A stretch of DNA of 6,746 nucleotides from Nostoc cf. edaphicum LEGE 07299 (GTDB lineage Bacteria; Cyanobacteriota; Cyanobacteriia; Cyanobacteriales; Nostocaceae). Below are positions 1-5,789 of the stretch, one piece after another. The stretch's first letter is position 1, and each line of letters starts with the position of its first letter. The DNA lies in assembly GCF_015207245.1 (NCBI RefSeq), contig NZ_JADEXF010000182.1, forward strand, positions 1-6,746. Reading direction: 5' to 3'. A program made the position numbers and the translations under genes. Under the pieces are notes generated by a model. It saw only the letters and a program-made list of their open reading frames with translations, made no database searches and was not told where the DNA came from.

Positions 1-25
1 AGATAAGGCAACCCCCGATGGTCAT

Positions 26-31
26 GGGAGG
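26..31 (+). promoter_or_regulatory. ribosome binding site of the broken RHH gene
   Basis: GGGAGG lies 9 bases before the ATG at 41, a near-ideal Shine-Dalgarno match. It supports 41 as a genuine start even though the reading frame is now very short. Confidence 0.6.
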
Positions 32-40
32 AAATAGACA

Positions 41-166
41 ATGGATAATGAGCAAATTTATATTAAACTAGATCAAGAGCATCTGCTAAAGACGATCGCC
101 AAAGCAACGGGTGTAAGTGAAGCAGAAATGATTTGAAAAGTCATTGACCCGATCAAAAAATTTTAG
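41..166 (+). pseudogene. truncated ribbon-helix-helix (CopG-like) antitoxin gene
   Basis: The ATG at 41 opens a 31-codon frame that stops at TGA 134-136. The peptide has a short N-terminal strand (IYIKLDQEHL), then a helix and turn (LLKTIAKATGVSEAEMI). This is the layout of RHH antitoxins, whose strand pairs in a dimer to contact operator DNA. In that family the pattern SEAEMI is normally followed by Arg and a second helix. Here the next codon is TGA, one transition away from CGA (Arg). Reading through it gives KVIDPIKKF and a second stop at 164-166, so the gene is probably disrupted twice: by a nonsense change and by loss of the rest of the usual 60-80 residues. No toxin partner is seen in the window; one could lie to the left. 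The alternative is a real 31-residue peptide, which seems less likely. Confidence 0.5.
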
Positions 167-183
167 GGCTTTGAGGTTCTTGT

Positions 184-1059
184 TTATGGCTGGATCATAA
201 TAGGCACTGCGCCTTTTTCGGAACCAATAATTACAACCTTAGAATTATTAGATTTAGCTAGCTTTTCTGTGGCTTCAATCGCCCGTAATTGTAGCACTTG
301 GTTAGTAAGCCCACCAGAGAGAATTTTTTGGGAATCAGCTATACCTCGCGCTTCAATAAGCTTTCGTTCTGCCTCTTGACGCTCTTTCTCTAAAACAAAT
401 TTCATCTGCTGATTTTCTTGCTCTGTCTTGAGTTTATTTTGAATTGCAGCTTGTAGAGTATCAGGCATTTTAATGTTTCGTAAAAGAGCTTCCTCAACGA
501 TGAAACCCAAAGCAGGTATTTCTTGGGTGAGTTGTTGGTCAATTTTTTGGGCGATTTCTTGCCGTTTGGTAGAGTAAATAGCATTGGCTGGGTAATTTGC
601 CGTGATGGCGCGGACAGTAGAGCGGAATCTGGAAATCACCAGTTGTGTTTCATCAGTTCCAATTGTTTTATATACTGTAGCTGCCTTTTGCGGATCGAGC
701 TTGTACTGAAGACTGACATCAAGATTTAGGCTCAAACCTTCTTGGGATGTTGCATCTACATTTTCTTTTACATCCTTAATGCGAGTAGAAAAATTCAGCA
801 CCTTGCTAAAGGGGTTAAGCAAGTGGACACCAGGATTAAGAGTAGTTTCGGAAACCTCACCAAAAAAATTGACGACACCGACATTACCAGGTGGGACAAT
901 CACCAAAAGTCTAGAAAAAGAATTCAGTACTGCAATACTGCCAATTAATATCATAATTGTGCGTATTGCTAAACGTGACCTTTCACTAGATATCCTACCT
1001 GTATTGAGATAAACGAGAATTGCAATTAGGCTAGTTACAAGAGAGACTATAAAGCCCAT
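184..1059 (-). CDS. SPFH/prohibitin-family membrane protein
   Basis: A 291-residue member of the SPFH (stomatin/prohibitin/flotillin/HflKC) superfamily. These proteins form large membrane-bound ring assemblies that organise lipid domains or control membrane proteases such as FtsH. Two hydrophobic stretches are visible, about residues 2-18 and 32-48. The second leads directly into the SPFH domain (about 50-215), which opens with the typical VPPGNVGVVNFFGEV and continues to NPGVHLLNPF. The signature RNIKMPDTLQAAIQ lies at 195-207 and is followed by a charged coiled coil (about 208-245), where the usual AEQ reads TEQ, as in prohibitins. The C-terminal part (250-291) ends in a hydrophobic VPIMIQP. 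Length and domain order match bacterial prohibitin homologues. The start at 1059 is the first ATG before the hydrophobic segment; no clear Shine-Dalgarno precedes it. The exact role and partner protease cannot be read from the sequence. Confidence 0.92.
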   Translation of the reverse strand: MGFIVSLVTSLIAILVYLNTGRISSERSRLAIRTIMILIGSIAVLNSFSRLLVIVPPGNVGVVNFFGEVSETTLNPGVHLLNPFSKVLNFSTRIKDVKENVDATSQEGLSLNLDVSLQYKLDPQKAATVYKTIGTDETQLVISRFRSTVRAITANYPANAIYSTKRQEIAQKIDQQLTQEIPALGFIVEEALLRNIKMPDTLQAAIQNKLKTEQENQQMKFVLEKERQEAERKLIEARGIADSQKILSGGLTNQVLQLRAIEATEKLAKSNNSKVVIIGSEKGAVPIMIQP

Positions 1060-1115
1060 GAGTTTTTTCTGTGTAATTAAGACGAATATACTTAATCACA
1101 TAATGCCCAAACGCT

Positions 1116-1143
1116 TTTATAAAACTAATACCATTTCACACAA
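1116..1143 (-). promoter_or_regulatory. candidate sigma70-type promoter for the SPFH gene
   Basis: On the minus strand TTGTGT (-35-like, 1138-1143) is followed after 16 bases by TATAAA (-10-like, 1116-1121), 57 bases before the start codon at 1059. It sits between the MITE-like element and the gene. The match is moderate in an AT-rich stretch, so this is only a candidate. Confidence 0.3.
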
Positions 1144-1146
1144 GTT

Positions 1147-1156
1147 AGCGCTTTAC
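1147..1156. repeat. left target-site duplication of the MITE-like element
   Basis: AGCGCTTTAC directly abuts the left inverted terminus. AGCGGTTTAC (1294-1303) directly abuts the right terminus, matching at 9 of 10 positions. A direct repeat placed exactly outside both ends is what a transposition target duplication leaves. Confidence 0.6.
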
Positions 1157-1293
1157 CTGACTTTTCACGGGATGTGGAAAACCTCTCTCTAAATCTCTCT
1201 CCTAAGAGGAGAGAGACTTTGAATTTTCCCCTTACCGCTACGTGTTGGGGGTTAGGTGAATCGTTGGCTTTTCCACATAACGTGAAAAGTCAG
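1157..1293. mobile_element. 137-bp MITE-like element with 25-bp terminal inverted repeats
   Basis: The ends 1157-1181 and 1269-1293 are inverted copies over 25 bases with only two central mismatches; the left begins CTGACTTTTCACG and the right ends CGTGAAAAGTCAG. A 10-bp imperfect direct repeat flanks the pair. The interior has no credible gene. It holds a perfect 10-bp hairpin (1194-1203 with 1207-1216, loop AAG) made of CTCTCT/AGAGAG runs, then a more degenerate C-rich/G-rich pair near 1228-1256, resembling pyrimidine-rich intergenic repeats common in cyanobacteria. Small size, long termini and no transposase fit a non-autonomous element moved in trans. The CTGAC start and 9-10 bp duplication recall IS4-family elements such as IS50, but that family assignment is an inference. 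Confidence 0.7.
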
Positions 1294-1303
1294 AGCGGTT
1301 TAC
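1294..1303. repeat. right target-site duplication of the MITE-like element
   Basis: AGCGGTTTAC follows the right terminus with no gap and differs by one base from the left copy at 1147-1156. The single difference could be a mutation since insertion. Confidence 0.6.
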
Positions 1304-1319
1304 GAATCTTTTTACAGAT

Positions 1320-1358
1320 TAAAAAAGATTCCCGACTTTTCTCAGAAGTCAGGAATCT
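1320..1358 (-). terminator. Rho-independent terminator of the EF-G-like gene
   Basis: Arms 1326-1338 and 1346-1358 pair at 12 of 13 positions around a 7-base loop. On the minus strand the stem is followed at once by a run of Ts (the complement of AAAAAA at 1321-1326) and then AATCTG. It lies about 70 bases past the stop codon of the minus-strand EF-G-like gene. It should separate that gene from the SPFH gene further downstream on the same strand. Confidence 0.75.
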
Positions 1359-1368
1359 CAGCCTTGGA

Positions 1369-1400
1369 GCAATGCCTACGACAGGCAAAGCCTACGCTAC
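1369..1400 (+). repeat. dispersed cyanobacterial repeat, copy 1
   Basis: The core GCAATGCCTACGACAGGC, followed by AAAGCCTACG, matches a second copy in the opposite orientation at 5790-5818. Its two CCTACG blocks and central GGC are typical of short intergenic repeats scattered through Nostoc-type genomes (recalled family knowledge, not searched). It sits between the EF-G-like stop codon and its terminator. Confidence 0.5.
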
Positions 1401-1410
1401 TCTACAATTA

Positions 1411-1427
1411 ATTCAAAATTCAAAATT
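1411..1427. repeat. short heptanucleotide tandem repeat (ATTCAAA)
   Basis: ATTCAAA occurs twice in tandem followed by ATT, about 2.4 units, ending in the stop codon of the EF-G-like gene. Short tandemly repeated heptamers are well known in heterocystous cyanobacteria. With so few units chance is possible. Confidence 0.35.
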
Positions 1428-3474
1428 ACTTGCCGTTGCCGTTACCACCATTACCATTGCTGTGAATGACGCGTTCGGCGAGTTTTTCTGGTACTTCTTG
1501 GAGATGGTCATATTCCCAGTGGAAGGAACCAACGCCCAAGGTGAGCGATCGCAGCTCTACAATAAAATTCTGCATCTCTGCTTGTGGTAAGTATGCAGAG
1601 ACATTATCCCAGCCTTGCCAATCGTTTCTACCCTCATAGCCTAAAATTTGCCCCCGTCTACCACTCAATAGTTGCAGCACTTTGGAAGTAAATTCGCTCG
1701 GTGTAGTAACGTCTACCCGCAGAATTGGTTCTAACAAGGTAGGTTCCGCTTGGGGTATCCCCGTTTGCATTGCCAATCTGGCAGCTTGTTTAAAGGCTTG
1801 TTCGGAACTGTCAACGTTGTGATATGAACCATTAGTCAGAGTTACCGCCAAATCCACTATTGGGAAGCCCAAAGGCCCGTGTGTCAGAAATTCTCTCACG
1901 CCCATTTCCACCCCAGGAATGTACTGTTTGGGAACCACGCCGCCGACAATGGTTTCATTAAAGTTGAAACCTGTACCGCGTGGTAAAGGCTTGATTTCGA
2001 GAAAAACATCACCAAACTGTCCGTGACCACCGCTTTGGTGTTTGTAGCGTCCATGAACTGAAGCCACTGTTTTGCGGATGGTTTCTTTGTAAGGCACTTG
2101 CGGCAAGTGGGTTGTCATCGGCAAGTTATATTTGCGGCGCAGTCTGTCTAAGGCGACTTGTAAATGAATCTCGCCTTGACCCCAAAGAATAACTTCGTGG
2201 GTATCGCCATGTTGTTCCCAAGCAAGTGAGCAGTCTTCTTCTAATAACTTGGTGATGGCACTGCTGAGTTTAACTTCATCGTTGCGCTTTTCTGGTGTAA
2301 TGGCGAGAGCATACACTGGTTCCAACTCTACAGCTTTGGGTAATTTTATTGCCGACTGCTGTTCTATAGAGATTGTATCGCCTGTCTTGATTCCTTCTAA
2401 ACGGCTTAATGCAACAATTTCACCAGCACTAACTTGGTTAACTGACTGCTGTTGTTGTCCCATCAGGCGGTAAATTCCACCAGTGCGAATGCCATTGAGG
2501 ACAATGCCATCAGTTAATTTGCCACGCCAAACACGCACCAAAGACAGTTTGCCACCTTGGGGAGTGTAGTAAGTTTTTAATACCTGCGCTAAAGCTGTAT
2601 CACCTTTTATGTTTTTTAAACGACGTTCTGCTGTGGTTTCTGGTTCGGGGGCTTCTCGTAACAAGGCTTCTAATAGAGGTCTAACACCATAATCTTGTTC
2701 TGCTACACCAAAGAAAACGGGCACTACTAAATCTGCCCCTAATTCCATTTTTAAATCTTTGAGGATTTCCTCTTGGGGTGGTTCGATGTCTTCTAAAAGT
2801 TCTTCGAGTAAATGGTCGTCAAAATTTGCTAAAGCTTCGAGCATTTCTGCCCGTGCTGTATGTTCTTCTTCCTTTAAACTTTCGGGGAAGGGAATGGGAT
2901 CGGCAGGTGCGCCTGGATGATATTGATATGCCTGTTCGCTCACCATATCGATAAAGCCGGTGAGTTGTTCCCCGTTCATGATGGGATATTGATGCGCTAC
3001 CAAAGGACGGCTAGATACTGCTTTCAGGGCGTGTAACGTTTCTAGGACGTGAATATTTGCCCGATCCATTTTGTTGACAAAGACGAGGTGGGGAATTTCC
3101 CAATCGTCTAGGAATTTAAATAGAGGGGCTAGGGTAAGGACGCGATCGCGGATGGGTTCGCAAACTACAATTGCTGCATCGACTCCGATTAAAGCATTGT
3201 ACGTTTCTTGAGCAAATTCTACGCTTCCCGGACAGTCAATAAATGTGAAGCGAATGCCGTTATACTCAGTGTTAGCGGTGCTGACTTCTACACTCATGTG
3301 GCGATCGCGCGATTCGGCTGCACTATCTCCTACTGTATTGCTGTCCTTAACATTGCCTTTGCGGGAAATTGCCCCTGTGACAAATAACAAGCTTTCTAGT
3401 AAAGTGGTTTTTCCACTTAAATAAGGCCCAACAATTGCAACGTTCCGCGAACCCGATTTTACTTTTTCGTTCAT
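1426..3474 (-). CDS. EF-G-like translational GTPase (elongation factor G paralogue)
   Basis: This 682-residue protein has the full five-domain EF-G plan, slightly shorter than canonical EF-G (about 690-700). The GTPase domain carries the P-loop GPYLSGKT (16-23), switch I with RHMSV at 58-62 in place of RGITI (Thr to Ser61), DCPGS at 80-84 in place of DTPGH, NKMD (134-137), and a G5-region match ending near GVRPLL (263-268). Domain II follows (about 293-375), domain III (about 385-455, WGQGEIHL), domain IV with both tip regions kept (YKETIRK 462, QSGGHGQFG 480-488, SYHNVDSSEQAF 550-561), and domain V (about 581-660). It ends in a Gly/Asn tail (673-682). Canonical EF-G drives ribosomal translocation; this is a divergent paralogue of the EF-G2/EF-G-like type whose role is not established. 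The catalytic His after DxPG is Ser84, which predicts slow or altered GTP hydrolysis. A strong Shine-Dalgarno fixes the start, and its own terminator follows. Confidence 0.93.
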   Translation of the reverse strand: MNEKVKSGSRNVAIVGPYLSGKTTLLESLLFVTGAISRKGNVKDSNTVGDSAAESRDRHMSVEVSTANTEYNGIRFTFIDCPGSVEFAQETYNALIGVDAAIVVCEPIRDRVLTLAPLFKFLDDWEIPHLVFVNKMDRANIHVLETLHALKAVSSRPLVAHQYPIMNGEQLTGFIDMVSEQAYQYHPGAPADPIPFPESLKEEEHTARAEMLEALANFDDHLLEELLEDIEPPQEEILKDLKMELGADLVVPVFFGVAEQDYGVRPLLEALLREAPEPETTAERRLKNIKGDTALAQVLKTYYTPQGGKLSLVRVWRGKLTDGIVLNGIRTGGIYRLMGQQQQSVNQVSAGEIVALSRLEGIKTGDTISIEQQSAIKLPKAVELEPVYALAITPEKRNDEVKLSSAITKLLEEDCSLAWEQHGDTHEVILWGQGEIHLQVALDRLRRKYNLPMTTHLPQVPYKETIRKTVASVHGRYKHQSGGHGQFGDVFLEIKPLPRGTGFNFNETIVGGVVPKQYIPGVEMGVREFLTHGPLGFPIVDLAVTLTNGSYHNVDSSEQAFKQAARLAMQTGIPQAEPTLLEPILRVDVTTPSEFTSKVLQLLSGRRGQILGYEGRNDWQGWDNVSAYLPQAEMQNFIVELRSLTLGVGSFHWEYDHLQEVPEKLAERVIHSNGNGGNGNGK

Positions 3475-3479
3475 AAAAA

Positions 3480-3487
3480 CCTCCCTT
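3480..3487 (-). promoter_or_regulatory. strong ribosome binding site of the EF-G-like gene
   Basis: On the minus strand AAGGGAGG precedes the ATG at 3472-3474 with a 5-base T spacer. This is the best Shine-Dalgarno in the window and confirms the start. Confidence 0.7.
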
Positions 3488-3726
3488 GCGGTAATTCATT
3501 CATAACCGCATGATTCTGTATATATCAATATCAAGGGATAAAAAAATGGTTCTATGGAGTCAAAATTACCCCTTCTTTAATTCGTTATTATCCTCCCTTT
3601 AATTGAAAGTTAAAAAAATTGTAGCCTGTCGTAAGATTTAGCTTAAGAAAAGTTAAGTATCACAAATTTTTATTCAGAACCAAAAAGTTTTGTAAAAAAG
3701 TTTTTATGCAGTAAATTTAACTGAAA
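3488..3726. promoter_or_regulatory. AT-rich divergent promoter region
   Basis: The spacer separates the divergent EF-G-like (minus) and TPR (plus) genes and must hold both promoters. It is AT-rich, with a doubled A-run/T-run palindrome (AAAAAGTTTT at 3682-3691 and AAAAAAGTTTTT at 3694-3705) just ahead of the TPR gene. Three TAAG cores occur at 3632, 3644 and 3654. No unambiguous -35/-10 pair could be assigned to either side. Confidence 0.4.
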
Positions 3727-3747
3727 GTGTTGCGAGTCAGAAAATCA

Positions 3748-4668
3748 ATGAGATTATCATTCTTTAAATATCGCATAGCAGGGTTAGTAAGTTTGATGCT
3801 GGTTATGAGTATTTCCTTCCCCTCTCTTGCTCTATCTCCTTCTGTCGCCTCAAGGTTGGCACAATCTAATCCTAAAACTGCCGTAGGCTGGTTAAACCAA
3901 GGCTTACAAGCGATTCAGGCGGGAAGAGTACAAGATGCGATCGCAGCCTTTAAACAAGCGGCTAAATTAGATCCGGCATTGGCACCAGCGCACTATAATC
4001 TGGGGTTAGCATACCGACAAACAGGACAATTACAACCCTCTGCGGATGCATTTTATCGAGCGACGCAAGCCGATCCGAAATTTGCTCCAGCTTTTGCTAA
4101 TTTAGGCGGAGCGTTGTTAGAAGGTAATAATTTAAAGTTAGCTAACGACTATTTGCAACGCGCCTTAGAACTCGATCCCAAACTCGGATTTGCCCACTAT
4201 AACTTGGGATTAGTACAAGAACAGCAACGAGATTGCGAGCGAGCGATCGCATCTTTTAAAAAAGCTGTAGAATATAGCAAAAATGCACCAGAACCTCCTT
4301 ACCATATAGGGATGTGTTATCTCCAACAAGGTAAACTCGATCAAGCCAGAAGTGCATTTTATCAGGCATTAAAAATTAATCCCAAGTATCCAGAAGCTTA
4401 CTACAATCTCGGCTCAATTTTTTTTCAACAAAGTAAACTACAAGAAGCATTAGAGGCTTTTAGAAAATCAGCCGAAGCTAACTCTAACTATCCCAATGCT
4501 TATTATGGTGCTGGGTTAGTTTTTATGCAGTTACAGCAATATGGCGATGCAGTACAAGTATTGCAATTTGCTAGAGATTTATACAATGCCCAAAAAAATC
4601 CCCAGTGGGCGAAAAATGCCGAGCAATTGTTGCAACAAGCACAAAATTTAAATTACCAACCTCGCTGA
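3748..4668 (+). CDS. secreted TPR-repeat protein
   Basis: A 306-residue protein from the ATG at 3748. In-frame GTG 3727 and TTG 3730 would add seven or six residues; neither choice has a good Shine-Dalgarno. The N-terminus is a signal peptide: basic MRLSFFKYR, a hydrophobic stretch IAGLVSLMLVMSISF, then a likely cleavage after SLA (about residue 28). The mature part is seven consecutive 34-residue tetratricopeptide repeats (about residues 45-282), with the typical A..NLG.....G....A...F..A...DP pattern, for example AHYNLGLAYRQTG and AYYNLGSIFFQQ. TPR arrays form right-handed superhelical scaffolds for protein binding, here probably on the periplasmic or thylakoid-lumen side. The partner is unknown. 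It lies 87 bases ahead of the PsiE-like gene on the same strand, so cotranscription is possible. Two HIP1 sites lie inside it. Confidence 0.9.
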   Translation: MRLSFFKYRIAGLVSLMLVMSISFPSLALSPSVASRLAQSNPKTAVGWLNQGLQAIQAGRVQDAIAAFKQAAKLDPALAPAHYNLGLAYRQTGQLQPSADAFYRATQADPKFAPAFANLGGALLEGNNLKLANDYLQRALELDPKLGFAHYNLGLVQEQQRDCERAIASFKKAVEYSKNAPEPPYHIGMCYLQQGKLDQARSAFYQALKINPKYPEAYYNLGSIFFQQSKLQEALEAFRKSAEANSNYPNAYYGAGLVFMQLQQYGDAVQVLQFARDLYNAQKNPQWAKNAEQLLQQAQNLNYQPR

Positions 4669-4755
4669 GGCAGAAAAACTTAATATTGCATAACATAAAA
4701 CTATTGGGTTGACTCGCTGGTGTTGTCTGAACTCGTCCCGATTGGAAAAATGTAC

Positions 4756-5304
4756 ATGCAAAAGCGCCAGAAAAGTCGATTTTTATTTAGCGATCGCTGG
4801 CTCGATCGGCAATCAATTGTTCGCAACATGGAAGCCTTTCAAGATTTAATTGTGATTGTTTTGTGTTTGGGTTTGTTCGCCGTCATGCTAATCCAATTGT
4901 GGGGGATAGCTATCGCCCTCACGCAGCCACTAGACTATAAACATGTGACTGCAAAAATACTATTTGTGTTGATTTTAGTCGAGTTATTTCGACTATTAAT
5001 GGTCTATTTGCAAGAACATAGTATCTCTGTGGGAGTAGCAGTTGAGGTAACAATTGTATCTCTACTGCGAGAGGTAGTAGTTCACGGAGCGCTGGAAATG
5101 CATTGGGTTAATACGCTTGCAATTTGTGGTTTGTTGTTTGTTCTAGGTGGACTACTTGTGGTATGCGCTAAAACGCCACACATGGATTGTATGAGCGCTA
5201 ACACTAAGTTTTGTCCGGTTGTGTATAGGGGAGGTAGAGAACGGCAAAACGAGTTGGAATTACAGTATTCACGTCAATGTGATGAGAACCAACCGCTTGG
5301 ATAA
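4756..5304 (+). CDS. PsiE-family four-helix membrane protein
   Basis: About 182 residues from the ATG at 4756, which has GGA 9 bases upstream. ATG 4750 and GTG 4720 are in-frame alternatives adding 2 or 12 residues. After a basic N-terminus (MQKRQKSRFLFSDRW) come four hydrophobic segments, counted from 4756 at about 29-54, 63-85, 92-108 and 118-137. The third carries the PsiE-like motif VEVTIVSLLREVVVHG, with acidic and Arg/His residues inside a membrane helix. PsiE (phosphate-starvation-inducible E) is named from E. coli, where it is about 136 residues; its biochemical role is unknown. This protein has a further tail of about 45 residues with Cys at 137, 145, 153 and 175, absent from the short E. 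coli form. Family assignment rests on the segment pattern and that motif. Confidence 0.75.
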   Translation: MQKRQKSRFLFSDRWLDRQSIVRNMEAFQDLIVIVLCLGLFAVMLIQLWGIAIALTQPLDYKHVTAKILFVLILVELFRLLMVYLQEHSISVGVAVEVTIVSLLREVVVHGALEMHWVNTLAICGLLFVLGGLLVVCAKTPHMDCMSANTKFCPVVYRGGRERQNELELQYSRQCDENQPLG

Positions 5305-5330
5305 ATTGTTATGAAAATGGGGAGTGGGAG

Positions 5331-5350
5331 AGACGCGATTAATCGTGTCT
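5331..5350. repeat. 20-bp near-perfect palindrome (AGACGCGATT / AATCGTGTCT)
   Basis: The two 10-base halves are inverted copies except for one G-T pair, with no spacer. AGACGCGATTAATCGCGTCT-type palindromes are frequent in Nostocales intergenic DNA (recalled, not searched). It is followed five bases later by another strong hairpin. Confidence 0.55.
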
Positions 5351-5354
5351 GTAC

Positions 5355-5389
5355 TGGGGAGTGAGGAAAATACTTTTCCTCACTCCCCA
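5355..5389 (+). terminator. long perfect hairpin, possible terminator of the PsiE-like gene
   Basis: GGGGAGTGAGGAAAA (5356-5370) pairs perfectly with 5374-5388 around a 3-base loop, and one further T-A pair extends it to 16 bp. It lies about 50 bases past the PsiE-like stop codon. The stem includes four A-T pairs next to the loop, but no T tract follows it (ACTCCTTTG), so it is not a textbook Rho-independent terminator. It may instead be a dispersed palindromic repeat that also stops or stabilises transcripts. Confidence 0.5.
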
Positions 5390-5514
5390 CTCCTTTGTGT
5401 GAGGTTGTATCAGGAAATTATTTTTGCAATGTACTTCCGACGTATTGAAATATACTCTTTTTGGAAGATGAATTGCTCTTTAAGGGTGAATATAACGTTA
5501 ATTAGAAATTCTAA

Positions 5515-5520
5515 AAGAGG
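5515..5520 (+). promoter_or_regulatory. ribosome binding site of the 81-residue gene
   Basis: AAGAGG ends 8 bases before the ATG at 5529, a good Shine-Dalgarno. It supports this short gene over the overlapping frames. Confidence 0.55.
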
Positions 5521-5528
5521 TTCAAGCA

Positions 5529-5774
5529 ATGGCTACAAATACAGGTAACGGACAATCTCAAACAGCGATTAGCGACTTGGAGTATGATTTTGTCACCGTT
5601 TTGCACAACAAGGCTGAAGCTGTTAAAGCTTACGATACTTACATCAAAGATGCAGAACAAGTAGGTTCTCAACCTTGTGTAGAGTTGTTCCAAAAATTGC
5701 GGCAATCTGATATTGAACACGCACAAGAAATTCGCCAACATCTACAACAAGTGCTGCAACACGGTAAGATGTAA
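5529..5774 (+). CDS. 81-residue helical protein, possible ferritin-like half-bundle
   Basis: A small soluble protein with no signal peptide. A polar N-terminus (residues 1-14) is followed by two predicted amphipathic helices, about 16-45 and 49-78, separated by GSQP. Helix 1 contains AEAVKAYDTY (29-38, with E30) and helix 2 contains SDIEHAQEI (60-68, with D61, E63 and H64). An acidic residue in the first helix and an acidic-x-x-His in the second are the ligand pattern of ferritin-like four-helix bundles. Two-helix ferritin-like proteins that build the iron site at a dimer interface, such as encapsulated ferritins, have similar length and an EAVxxY segment. That relation is an inference; I do not recognise the exact family. 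The gene stands alone between spacers, with its own Shine-Dalgarno and a stem-loop after it. No encapsulin gene is seen nearby. It is a real gene with high probability, but of uncertain function. Confidence 0.75.
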   Translation: MATNTGNGQSQTAISDLEYDFVTVLHNKAEAVKAYDTYIKDAEQVGSQPCVELFQKLRQSDIEHAQEIRQHLQQVLQHGKM

Positions 5775-5789
5775 CCCAGGTTTTGAGTT

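Noticed and set aside
1..37. Possible C-terminal end of an upstream gene (frame 2, ending TAG at 35-37)
   Set aside because: Only eleven codons are visible, with no recognisable feature; coding cannot be supported.
1174..1590. 138-codon plus-strand open frame
   Set aside because: It starts inside the MITE-like element, crosses a terminator and a repeat, and ends antisense to the EF-G-like gene. The peptide shows no family features.
5424..5456. TTGCAA and TATACT as a promoter for the 81-residue gene
   Set aside because: The spacing of 21 bases is too long for a normal sigma70 promoter. TATACT alone is plausible as a -10 element but not enough to call.
5324..5548. 74-codon plus-strand frame after the PsiE-like gene
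   Set aside because: It runs through two strong palindromes and overlaps the start of the 81-residue gene, with no credible ribosome binding site or protein features.
5511..5741. 76-codon minus-strand frame opposite the 81-residue gene
   Set aside because: It is antisense to a gene with a good Shine-Dalgarno and a coherent two-helix protein. Its own translation has no recognisable pattern.
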